Source of the DNA: Spirometra erinaceieuropaei
Lineage: Eukaryota; Platyhelminthes; Cestoda; Diphyllobothriidea; Diphyllobothriidae
DNA length: 64,000 nt
Direction: 5' to 3'
NCBI GenBank assembly: GCA_902702965.1
Contig: CACRXP010000387.1
Location: 206,251-270,250, forward strand
Below, in pieces: positions 47,361 through 57,200 of the stretch. The position numbers were made by a program, and so were the translations under genes. The notes under the pieces are model-generated. The model was not told the DNA's origin. It was given only the letters and a program-made list of their open reading frames with translations, and searched no databases. Position 1 is the stretch's first letter. Each line of letters begins with the position of its first letter.

Positions 47361-48069
47361 TTTTGGAATTGGCGTGGCTCATAAACCTGAATGCACCATC
47401 AGACAGCAAATCATGAAGCCCAAAGACCCGCTACCAACAACAGAACAGTCGGCGGTGGTCCACATCATACCATGCCTAAATTGCAATGCAAGGTATGATG
47501 GTGAAACGGGCAAACGCCTCGGTACAAGATTGCACGAACACCAACTTACAATCAATCGCAAGGACAAGCTGTCTTTGGTCTATGGCCACATACAAGAACT
47601 GAACCACAATTTTGCCTTTGAGAAAGCGAGGGTAATTGGTCGAGCCAATGAGAAGATGGTCAGACTGGTGCTCGAAAGTTGGTCCTCGACCGGTACACTC
47701 AACCGAGCTATAGACCTACATCCCGCCTACCAGGCACTGCTTACAAGACTCGGATCAGTCCGGAAAGGACCAGTAAGGCAAGCGAGTACGCGGGACCGAG
47801 AGTCAACGCTCACGGAAAAAAGCGGAATTGGGGACCAGAGGTCATGTGGCCAAAACCGAACTCTGTCTCACCGATGCGCCCGCGAAGCTGAATGCTGCTC
47901 ACCTGAACAGCAACGACCGATCAGTCCACCGGCTGACGTGGGAGGGGCCAAGTGGCACGTTGATTTGATGACAATTACGCCGACCCCAAAGGGAACAAAG
48001 GTCACGCAGGCCTGTCAGCGGTCAACTCCGGGGAGGTCTAAGCCAGTCAGCGGCAAACAGGCAGGTTAA
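46888..48069 (+). pseudogene. 393-aa frame: palindrome arm fused to a PLE GIY-YIG endonuclease
   Basis: The first ~155 codons (46888-47355) translate the palindrome and are not expected to be protein. Residues about 160-280 are the PLE endonuclease: HKPECTIRQQIMKPKDPLP (pre-domain, RVAFKP-like), CLNCNARYDGETGKRLGTRL with HEHQ (the GIY-YIG core, where the usual Y-I-G-E-T reads Y-D-G-E-T and GIY reads NAR), then GRANEKMVRLVLES. In intact PLEs the domain cuts target DNA. The C-terminal ~100 residues are low in recognisable features. The frame is unusually long for so decayed a region. Confidence 0.75.
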
Positions 48070-48280
48070 AGTTCGTGCGTCCAGCACGGGTATAATACGA
48101 GGCAAGCGGCAAGACTGGACAACTCAAGACCGGCAAGTGCAACAATTACGCTACTCTGATGATGGAAACGAGGAAGTTTCCGAAACGTCAGTACGAATAC
48201 AATATGCTCCATAAATTCGCCGTCTCTTCTTCTTCGTCTTCTTCGGGAGATGATGAACGCGATATATATATATGCATAGG
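46960..48280 (+). mobile_element. Penelope-like element, 3' part with GIY-YIG
   Basis: After the palindrome comes the end of a PLE: a GIY-YIG endonuclease (about 47365-48069) and a 3' UTR with a hammerhead-like motif (48150-48194) and a (TA)n at about 48260. No RT is present; the element is 5' truncated with the palindrome in its place. A SINE on the other strand begins at about 48283. Confidence 0.8.
48150..48194 (+). ncRNA. Hammerhead ribozyme-like motif of the PLE
   Basis: CUGAUGA (48156-48162), one U, a perfect 6-bp stem II GGAAAC/GUUUCC (164-169 with 176-181) with loop GAGGAA, GAAA (182-185), then CGUC (186-189) giving the GUC cleavage triplet, and a 4-bp stem I UACU/AGUA (152-155 with 190-193). 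Stem III is only AC/GU with no loop, so it could close only between two molecules. PLEs are known to carry such minimal hammerheads. The extra U before stem II departs from the consensus. Confidence 0.65.
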
Positions 48281-48282
48281 CA

Positions 48283-48445
48283 GTATGTTATTACCGACAA
48301 AGACATGGGAGACTGGAATGGCAATTTCTGGCTTACCAGCCGTCGTCAGCCAGTCATGCCCCACCCCGAAGTTTGTAACACCTGGGGCTTGAACTCGCAA
48401 CCTGCTAGTTAGAAGTCTAACGTCTCTAACCACTGGGCCACGGGT
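48283..48445 (-). mobile_element. tRNA-derived SINE copy 2
   Basis: On the minus strand: box A CCGTGGCCCAGTGGTTAGAG (48424-48443), box B GGTTGCGAGTTCAAGCCCC (48384-48402), then a body with GGGGTGGGGCATGACTGGCT and a 3' part ending TTTGTCGGTAATAACATAC. Box spacing suits RNA polymerase III. This is the cleanest copy of the family in the window. Confidence 0.85.
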
Positions 48446-48510
48446 CTATTTTCCTGTCGGTTTCGATCGGGAATATACAATGATAGGGGACGTTCACCGA
48501 TCGTTCTTAT

Positions 48511-48690
48511 GGAACTCACTCGTTCCGTTGTGTCTTACGGACTCTCTCTCGAGCCCAACGAGCAGCCGAACAGCGGCGCATGATATAGGCAGTATGTTAT
48601 TACCGACAAACTGTCTATATTACGCGCCGCTGTGCGGCTGCTGCCTGGGATCGAGAGATAGCCCAAGGTTCAACGGAAGGAGTGAGTTCC
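48511..48690. repeat. Hairpin of two inverted SINE 3' tails
   Basis: The 48511-48593 arm (GGAACTCACTCGTTCCGTTG...) is an imperfect reverse complement of 48608-48690 (...CAACGGAAGGAGTGAGTTCC), with a 14-bp loop. The same tail occurs once, attached to a SINE body, at 61880-61980. The central AGGCAGTATGTTATTACCGA repeats the 3' junction of SINE copy 2 at 48280-48300. Confidence 0.8.
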
Positions 48691-48959
48691 GTAACACTGT
48701 CAGTTAACAGTCCTCAGCCAAGATATGCACACATATACATATATTTCGAATAAAAATAAGTCCTCTGGGAAACTGAACAAACTTTTTTTCGTAAAGTTTC
48801 GACGCTGGTTCCCCAGGTCATCGTCAGACGTGTAGAAAGTGACAAACAGTTAAAATTTAAACATACCCGAAAAATCGATATTGCTTTGTCAGTGCTGAGG
48901 ATGGGTCGGTGCTGTGGGCTGACTTTGTCTTTTGATTGGTTACCACCTTTTCCACTTTT

Positions 48960-49310
48960 CTTTGAGATTTATATACATGGCTGCAGATCGATGCGCGAAT
49001 GATGAATAAATCATCAGAGTGAACAGTCTTCAAAAGTCTCGGCTTTTCTTATATGGGCAGGAACCGTCAATGCGTGTTTTATCCTAAGCAAATTTGTGCC
49101 CAGTTTCAAGAGTATGCATGGCGACTTGGGATAAGTGGTCCCGCCTATTTACTGCCAATTTATGTTCATGTAAGCGTGTGGAGGCGGATTCCCCGGTTAG
49201 ACCACAATATACCGCATTACAAATGCCACATGGAATCTTATAGACTACTTCTTTTTTGTCCAAATAGCCAACCCTATTCTTAGTCTGTGCAAGCTGACTG
49301 CGTAGTGTGG
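48960..49310 (-). pseudogene. Penelope-like GIY-YIG nuclease domain, decayed
   Basis: Translating the minus strand across stops gives IPCGICNAVYCGLTGESAST, LHEHKLAVNRRDHLSQVAMH, TLETGHKFA, and NLKEKWKRW. The V-Y-C-G-x-T-G core is closer to the canonical GIY-YIG pattern than the copy at 47365. At least three stops interrupt it. Confidence 0.75.
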
Positions 49311-49377
49311 TCGTCGTTTTGTGTGCTACTTTTATTTAGTGCTTCCTCAGGTGTCCTTCAACGAGTTTAGACACATT

Positions 49378-49845
49378 TTAAATGTAAGGAACTATTCGCC
49401 AGTTTTGGGGTTTTGGTGCCTGATCGGAAAAATCTAGTTCCTTTTCTCTTTCTTTTGATTTCTGCTGTCTCATGCATTGGCGTATAAAATCTCTAAGGTA
49501 GCCGTTCCGGTAAAATATGTTGATCAAATAAGTGAGTTCTTTCTTGTACCCTTCGTCCTCAGAGCAGTGTGTCTTTGTTCGATTAAGTAGGGTGTTAATA
49601 GCACCCCGTTTGTGAACGATAGGGTGGTTACTCTCGTTATGTAAGATAACTTCAGCATAAACTTCTTTGCGGTATACTGATGTATGGAGTGTCCCGTCAG
49701 TTTTTCTCAGTACGAGGACATCAAGGAATGAGAGTTTGCTGTCAATTTCTCTTTCAGGCGTGAAGGTGATTCCCGGTAGTGTTGAGTTGATAACTTTATG
49801 TAGCGTTCCCAGCTGATCTCTTTTGACGATGAAAAAAGGTGCCAT
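49378..49845 (-). pseudogene. Penelope-like RT connector domain
   Basis: 155 aa continuing the RT in another frame: PGITFTPEREIDSKLSFLDV, RKTDGTLHTSVYRKEVYAE, SNHPIVHKRGAINTLLNRTK, YLINIFYRNGYLRDFIRQCM. The block SNHP...K.....L..R occurs in all PLEs between RT and the nuclease; the plus-strand fragment at 52103-52306 has it as well. Confidence 0.88.
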
Positions 49846-50509
49846 CTACGTAACGTACCCATAATTTGAGACAGAATAATGATAGAGTCATAGCCTTACA
49901 TGTTAGCATTATGACCTCAGTCAAAAAGTCAGAAGTATGTGACCCCACAAGAGCTCCTTTCAGCTGTCGATAATATTCATGTGCGAACGAAAAGTTTGTT
50001 TCAAGACTTAAGTTCAAGAATTTAAGTACAGCAGATGCAGGAACATCAACATCGTAGGATTGCGGGAGTTCTTTTGTATACTGCCTTGTTAAATCGATTG
50101 GTTTGGACGTGAATACAGAGGCAACATCGAACGATACCATTATCTCATCCGTATCGATAGTCAGTCCTCGTATTTTGCCTGAAAATTCAATGAAATTCTG
50201 GATTGAAGTCTCCCAATCCTTTGCTAAGGGATGGGGTTTGTGGAATAGCCATTTAGAAGTCTTGTAATTCGGTGCAGCGATTAATGATACTATCCGTCGC
50301 AATGGTACGTCGGGTTTGTGAACTTTTGGTAGTCCATAGATTTTGGCGATTGTCAGTTCAGTTTGTCTTAGGGATTTCGCAATTTCTCCTGGTAATTGCT
50401 TCTTTCTTGCAAGACGTCTCAACACTTTATCAGTTGATGAAATCTGGGCTTTGGTGGGGTCCACGGTGAGGGAAATATAAGTTGATCTACCTTCTGGCAA
50501 TGATAGCAT
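49796..50509 (-). pseudogene. Penelope-like reverse transcriptase
   Basis: 237 aa: DPTKAQISSTDKVLRRLARK, TIAKIYGLPKVHKPDVPLRR (the YGLPKIHK signature of PLE RT), LTIDTDEIMVSFDVASVFTS (palm A), YYRQLKGALVGSHTSDFLTE (the GxxMGSPLSP region, altered) and KLWVRYVDGTFF, where YVDD is expected. One catalytic Asp is Gly and a frameshift follows within a dozen codons. The N-terminal LTKIVILPVDKEGL (equivalent to the IVILPADKG block) lies upstream at about 50590-50550. Confidence 0.88.
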
Positions 50510-50827
50510 CTAGCTATTTCGGTCTGTTTTGTTTGAAATTGCAGTTAAGCCTTCCTTGTCTACAGGAAGAATGACAATTTTTGTCAGTTTTCAGGGTTTT
50601 CGACGCCTTCATTTCCTCGCGTGACAAAACTGAAAATAGTTTCGATTCTTTAGGGCTTGTACAGAGCTATTCCGGATGGTGAAACGTTCATCGTATGTGA
50701 GATTTTCTGATGATATTGTGAATTTTAAGTTCGTAAGGAAGTCTAGGTAGTTTGAATCGGATTGATTGTATTTCATGCCCTTGGAAGGTACATCTTCGGT
50801 TATTGTGCACCTGTATATGCAGAATAG

Positions 50828-50990
50828 CATTACCGACAAAGGCAAGGGCGACTGAAACAACCACTTCTGGCTTACTAGCAGTCGTCAGCCAGTGGTACCC
50901 AGCCCCGAAGTTTGGAGCATCTGTCGCTCGATGCCGCGACCTGTTGGTTAGAAGTCCAACGCCCTTAACCACTGAGCCACGTGCTCGTGC
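50828..50990 (-). mobile_element. tRNA-derived SINE copy 3
   Basis: Minus strand: box A GTGGCTCAGTGGTTAAGGG (50966-50984), box B in GGTCGCGGCATCGAGCGAC, degraded (50924-50942), body with GGGGCTGGGTACCACTGGCT, and tail ending TTTGTCGGTAATG. About 80% like copy 2 by eye. Confidence 0.8.
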
Positions 50991-51047
50991 TCTGTCGGTT
51001 GTGATCGGTCGCGAGATGGAGTCCCAGGTATTTCAGACTTCAGGGTT

Positions 51048-51128
51048 GGATATGACTGGCTGACGACGGCTAAAAAGTCAGAAGTGGTCATTACAGTCTC
51101 CCTTGTCTTTGTCGGTAGTGCTATTCCG
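51048..51128 (+). mobile_element. tRNA-derived SINE 3' fragment, opposite orientation
   Basis: GATATGACTGGCTGACGACG through TTTGTCGGTAGTGCTATTCC is the body and 3' part of the SINE in plus orientation, without the tRNA head. It forms an inverted pair with copy 3, 60 bp away. Confidence 0.75.
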
Positions 51129-51690
51129 TATATACGGTAGGTGGGCTAACTCATGAAATGCCAACCGAAATTCCGATATGCATTTTCGTTTTGAAAAGAG
51201 TAAATAAGTAGGGTTGTAAAATTAATCGTTGTACAGCATAATTCTATAATAATTCAGTTACCTCAGAATGTCGGCTTTTGAACGGACTTCTTATCCGCTG
51301 TATGCCATACCTAACCTCTGTGAAAAATGACTACTTAGGTAGCATGCATTTTTCTTATTGACTTTTGATGCCCTTAAACATTCAATAATATTTCATGGAA
51401 AACATGCATAAAAATATTCATTCTTTTACTCGTTCGGTAGGGAATCACATCTCCTACCAAATTTATACTCAAAGGGTATAATTCGGTTTTCAAAAACCTT
51501 TCCAACTCCCGAATAATTTTGAACCCGACCTGCCGCTACACTTGCATTCAGGGTTTCCAAACTACAAGCCCTACATTTTCCATGTACTAAAAACCATACA
51601 TTTCTCAACGGTATTAAGAGAATACCATACGGGTTTCACAAAATTTAGAAGTGGACTTGAGCCATATTGTTAACTTTACAGGCCACATTG
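51129..51690. repeat. Unidentified dispersed repeats
   Basis: AT-rich sequence. 51525-51565 matches 13205-13245, and 51367-51395 (reverse complement CCATGAAATATTATTGAATG) resembles 56367-56395. No coding was recognised. Confidence 0.4.
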
Positions 51691-53095
51691 GTAAATGCAG
51701 GGACATGACGTTTTGTAAACGGCCATTTCACGGTATTAAAAAATCTCAAAATTGCATATATACACTTCTGGAGTGCCTGCAGACGCTTTACTCCAACTCA
51801 TAGATCTCCGTCTTGAAACAATTTTTCCCTCTTCAAAAATGCTATCAACAATTAAAAGGCCCTTCCATGGGTTCACCCATATCCAGTTTTCTGGCAGAGA
51901 CCATAATGCATAAATTAGAAACCATGGCTCTTCCCACAGTTAACCCAAAACTTTGACTGCGACTTGTAGATGATACTTTTGCCACCGTCAAGAAAAATTA
52001 GTCGAGTCTGCTCCATACCAGTGTTAACTCTATATTTCCAGAAATCAAGTTTATATTCAAAACAGCTGTTGATGGTCAACCCCCATTCCTGGAGGTCCTT
52101 GTTTGCAAAGAACTGATGGATCACTTCACACATCGGTTTGTCGCAAAGAGGCACATTCAGAAGTCATCCTACACTTTGAGAGTAACCACCCTGTCTCTTA
52201 CAAACGGAGTACAGTCTACAGCTTTCTGAATCGAGCCAAAACTCACTGCTCTGATGAAACAAGTTATAGAGCAGAAATGAAATATCTCTACAAAGTGTTC
52301 TCCTAAAATTGACACCCGAATGACATTATACGTCAATGTATGAAGCACCAGCAATTCAGGGAAAAGGTATTTCCAATGCTACGGCCGCTTGGGCACCAGA
52401 ACCAACCACTTGGCGTACTCTCCCATAAGTGAAAAAAGTGTATCTGAACTAGTTGAAAGACAACTAAAAAAATACCATATACATGTAGCACACAAGTCGG
52501 CAACTAACTTACGCGCACAGCTTGTACACTCTAAGGACAGGAGTGGTTAGATTCATAGACAAGGTGTTGTCTACAAGATCCCATGTTCCAGTTGTGATGC
52601 CCTCTATTGTGGCCAAACTGGAAAATCGGTCTCGGCCCGTATACATGAACATCAGTTAGCAGTGAAGAGACGAGACCATCTAACCCAGATGGTCATGCAC
52701 ACACTGGACACTGGGCACAAATTTGTATGAGAGAACACTCGCATTGTTGGCGCCTGCCCAATAAAGAAAGACCGCGATCTCCTGGAGGCAATGCACTGGG
52801 ATGAGGTATGCAGGAACCGGCATATCGATCTAGATGCCACAAACAAAATCTTTAATGACAAGTTCAAACTGACTCAACTAATTCCGAGGAGGTGACAAAT
52901 TGCAATATACACGCATTGGCACAGACTTTGACCAATCATGCAATCCTTTGTTAGACTCATTTTAGAAGTTAATTGTGCTTGCATACCCATGGTCGGAAAA
53001 CGAGCTGGGAACCAGCCTCGAAAAGTTATACAAGAAAGTTCACAGTTTCCCGGGGGATTCCATCTTCCGAAGTAAATTTCCTGAGATGTCTGTTT
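51690..53095 (+). mobile_element. Penelope-like element, plus-strand fragment
   Basis: It reads, across frames, the second half of RT (LKGPSMGSPISSFLAETIMH at about 51860-51915; LRLVDDTFATVKK at about 51958-51996, with catalytic VDD kept), the connector (RTDGSLHTSVCRKEAHSE, SNHPVSYKRSTVYSFLNRAK at 52106-52250), GIY-YIG (KIPCSSCDALYCGQTGKSVS, HEHQLAVKRRDHLTQ at about 52575-52690) and a 3' UTR ending near 53095 that matches the minus-strand copy. It is the same subfamily as 48715-50786 and in opposite orientation to it. The first half of RT is absent. Confidence 0.85.
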
Positions 53096-53142
53096 TTTAA
53101 TTCATATGCACATACAGATATCTAAATGTATAATAAAAGTAC

Positions 53143-53195
53143 CGACAAAGACAAAGGATACCGGAATTACCATTTCTGGTTTATTAACTTAGTGC
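53143..53195 (-). mobile_element. SINE 3' tail fragment
   Basis: ACCGACAAAGACAAAGGATA then ACCATTTCTGGTTTATTA is the reverse complement of the SINE body/3' end. It immediately follows the end of the plus-strand PLE. Confidence 0.6.
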
Positions 53196-53817
53196 TTTAC
53201 GTTACGCCATGTGTTCTACCCCTCAAAGCCATCGGCCACTGCAAAATCTCCACCACAGTAGAATCGGCATGTTTCCGACTGTACCAAATTTTGCATAGTA
53301 AGTAAGCTAGGTAATTTGCGTATGAGACCAAGATTTGCCATTGAACACGTCCTTATGCCGCTTTGAAATCTGTCAGTCGTTGTTGGTGAGGCTATCCACT
53401 GTTTACTCGTTATTGTCCAGAAAGTGGAAAAATTCCAGTTATCGAAAAAAATAGCAGATAGGAATGCTGACATATCCAGGATTTCCCTATCCAAAGCTGT
53501 TTTGAAAAAATGTCATCGAAGCATATGATTAACTCCGCTGAACGCAATTCGGCGTTTTTTCAAGGATAAGTTAGGCAAACGTCAGGCACTGCTTTCTGTT
53601 GGCCAGTTCTTTTGTAACATCGGCAAGCTTAGGGCAAAAAGTACCTAGAAACCTGCCTTTTTTAAGACCACATCTCAGGATTTGGGTTCGGTCATACGCG
53701 GTCGCATAATGACCTTTAACTGATAATTGAGGATGCTTTTCCAACACGTATTGGAATGATCATTTCTATCCTGTTTGCCTCCATCACCCAGTACTACTCC
53801 AATCCCTGGCTCCGCAC

Positions 53818-53882
53818 GCATGACTCGAATCCCGAGTCAGTTGACCTTTAAGAAACGCGCTAACCACTACAGCATCTCCCAC
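53818..53882 (-). repeat. tRNA-like sequence (box A and box B)
   Basis: The minus strand reads TGTAGTGGTTAGCGCG then GACTCGGGATTCGAGTCATG, good matches to pol III box A and box B, about 30 bp apart. The acceptor stem cannot be closed convincingly, so it is a tRNA pseudogene or SINE head rather than a functional tRNA. The 3' side does not continue into the SINE family above. Confidence 0.55.
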
Positions 53883-53934
53883 TCACGACGACAGTTCGAC
53901 CGTCGATTTCGCCTATATCCATCCTGCGCTCCAC

Positions 53935-54260
53935 AGCAGGGTGAAAGCGGAGACGGTGACATGCGCGTGAATTAGTCTATAGTGATAGTGGACTTGCGCA
54001 GCATCTACCGTACGCTCTCATCCTCCCTCACCTGGGCCCAGTGTCAAGACATAGGCAAGAAGACCGGAGGTGGGAGGATGCGTAGGGGGCTGGCGCGGCC
54101 GGAGACTCCTCTTGGCGTGCCGCTACACCCAGCTTGGATCACACTAGGTGGGAGTGCCACAGAGGCCACATTAAGAAGGAGTAATTGGAGCCTGACTCGC
54201 CATCTACTAGCCCGTCGCTCAACTCACAAACGTACACTGGGCTAATTGCGAGGACCAAGT
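53935..54260 (+). repeat. Dispersed repeat shared with 34970-35215
   Basis: See that entry for the shared blocks; here they run from CACAGCAGGG at 53931 to GGTGGGAGTGCCACAGAGG at about 54165. It is probably the 3' UTR of the RTE-like element without its coding part. Confidence 0.6.
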
Positions 54261-57200
54261 TATCCTGTCAGTTGAAACCTTTCACGCCACGGCCTTTAGG
54301 CCCACCGTGATAACTTCAAGAACGTCAGATTGTTTATAGTGATGAGGGAGTGCTGAATAATCGACCTCATTCTCTATTCCCATTCCCAGGCCCCAGCCAC
54401 TGTCCGAGCCGGTCAGATGTCTGGTTCGGGGAATGGGTGCCGCAATCACGATAGATCGCTTCAGGCCACTTAGATGGGACTAGATATTGCCGGTCTCAGC
54501 CGACATGACGCGAGCTAGTTAGTGCGGTGATGAGGGCGTTGCTCGATGAGCAACTGACTCGGGGTTTGACTTTCGGGTGTGCAGCTTGAAAGTGGGATAT
54601 CACTGTCTGAGGACGGCAAGAAGGCCAATCAGCGGCATTCCGGTTTGCTTGCTCTTGCCGGTAAAGCCTCCGCATTTGCATTTATGGTCCAACCAAACGA
54701 ATCCCCTTTTCCCCTGTCACATTTTTCAAATTAGTGGCCTTAAATGAACAGATATGGGCGGACAAAAAGTACCGTCCCTGAATGTCATCTTTTATGAACA
54801 AATGTAATGCATCGTTTGATTTGTTTTTTTTAACTATATAAGACAGCGCTGTTCCTAAAAACGCGGGGACTGCTTGGGTAGTAGTACAGTAACAGCAGTT
54901 ATGCAGCAGTAATTGAGTAGTAAGTCATGTTGTTTACTTTGTGGCAGCATGTTCTGATCATGTTTTTGCGTTGTAAACCATAATATCGGCAGCGTTTGAA
55001 CGCTAACACGACCTCGAGCTTACGCCCCGCGGTGAACATTCCTTTGATTTTCTCGAAGCCCACACATAGTAGGGTTTAGGGTCCTTACAATGTTATCGTA
55101 GTACTCGTTTTTAGTCAAAGTTTCAAGCCTTGAAGAACGACTTAGAGTTTACCTTCTCCAAGAAATATATCACACACATGAATATCTAAGGCTTTCTAGT
55201 TTAATGCGACAGGCAACTTTTCAAGGCATTCAGTCATTGCAAAGTAGTATCCTTTACTGTATTTTCACTTTTGGAAAATTAGTATTTCATAAAATACGGA
55301 ATCTGTTATCGGGTTACTTGAAAAATTGTTATTTGCTCATAATAAACTATGGGCTAATGGGTGCATTAAGGCACTTCTATTGGGCACTCCTATACTCGTA
55401 CTTGGCATGTTACGAAGTTACAAATCTAACCGTAGTCTTTTCTATCGTAGCTCTGCGTACGTGACATTTTCCCCGCATTAGATGGAGCACACGCTATCTG
55501 GCCGTTGTGAAAGAGAGTTTCGAGACTTCAGTGAACGCAAGAAATGGAACAGCATTCAAATCGACTACTATGATGTTTGGAGGCACACCACATCCAGCAA
55601 CTATCCAGGGATGGAAGGGAAGATGTCGGCCGGTGCAAAAGACTAAGACATCCTTCCTTGTAAGCTAACTGATCTTAACCGATTGTTTTAAAACTCATAT
55701 TAGTTGTTACACAATCCAATAATCAGTCCTATTTTTCGAGGGGAAATGAGAGATGAGGCATAAGAAAACAAAGCCCCGTCCTTAGCCGCGTAAAATCAGT
55801 GACTTACTTGAACCTACTTGCCTTTACTTTCCACGTGTATTTCCTTGCCGTTTTCGTTCTTATAGTTAAATTTGGGGCTGCAGTTAGTGTAATCATTTGG
55901 ATCTGGGGATGGCTTTGCGTTTATGGTAAATTCATGGCTAGGAGAGTGTTCGGGTTAGGACTACAATTAGGAGCAGATTTAAAGTTTAATCTAACTCAAT
56001 CTATAGCATAAACCACCTAACACTTACCCTAGATCCCCACGCCAAATTAGTCCTTACTTTGACCATGAAAGCTTGCCGTAATTTTAATCAGAAATCTATC
56101 CCTAATCCAAAACTTACCAGAAATCCGAATAATTTTTCCGTAGCTCTCTTAAAGGTGTTTTTCACGAACATTACAGTACGTGACCTATGTACTGCAACCT
56201 GATAACGAAAACTGATGTGAGAATTTACGGACGTCTCTAACTTTGCTCATCCATCCCCTTCAATTAAATGTCCTTCAGTGTCTTCAAAAAGTATCTTATT
56301 TTAAAGGTTTTAACAGGCGGATAATACGGAATCTGTCTTTACGGGCGATCGGAGGAAAACCCTGAAAATCATGAAATATTCAGCAATATTTAAGGGCCGA
56401 TCTGAAACTCGCCGTAATCCAAAACGAGCGAAAAGTGCAAATTAATTTAACGGAAGAAACGTTCTCTCTATAAACACAAAATGGTATGTTTACGATCACC
56501 CCTGTCAGTTCTTTTTAAATTTATTAGACACCGATCAGCCTGGCAGCATGTGGGCCTATGAAAACTTTGTTCATACGACGTCCCCATTGGTGAAATCCAG
56601 CAAAATCCCGTTTCTCTTGCTGAACCGCATCTCATTCAACTCAAACGAGTCAAGAACACCACAAATCCCCAGAAAACGGTCTTGGGATCTATATTCAGAA
56701 TGTGGGCCGTTGAAAAACCGCCATATATGAAATTACACAACTTCTTTAAGGATATTTAGATGTAGATTTCACTAAAACACTACTTTTTAACGTTACTTTA
56801 TTTGTACCTTCATGTTTCCTACGTTTTTGCATGAGAAGACAGTCCCCACATGTAAGAGCGAAGTTTACTAGGTAACAGCCATTTTGGATGTTTTCGGGAT
56901 ATTGCGCTTTTCCAAAAAATCGGCACCTCAAAGCAACGGAACACTGCCTTTAATATTTTCTTAAACTTTTTATTCTTTCAAAGTCGTATTTAATTAGAAT
57001 AGATATTGGATCCGTGAATTGGGGTCGGTTTGCGAGTGATTGGCAATCATTCGTAAATTCCGACACATTTAATGAGTTAGCTCGCATACTGTATGCCACT
57101 ACAGCTGTCAAATATTGGCTAATTAGTGTATACCGGCTTGTTTCCCCACAGCGCATGGGTGTTTATTTCCCACCCCTGCCGGAAAGGATTCTAGCTAAAT

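Larger units (their letters stand above)
48715..50786 (-). mobile_element. Penelope-like element, nearly complete coding region
   Basis: On the minus strand: N-terminal region (50786-50520), RT (50509-49796), connector (49845-49378), GIY-YIG (about 49300-48960) and 3' UTR with a degenerate hammerhead-like motif (about 48850-48790). PLEs are retroelements with an RT related to telomerase and a GIY-YIG nuclease, often found with pseudo-LTRs. Several frameshifts and stops inactivate it. SINE copy 3 overlaps or abuts its upstream end. Confidence 0.88.
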
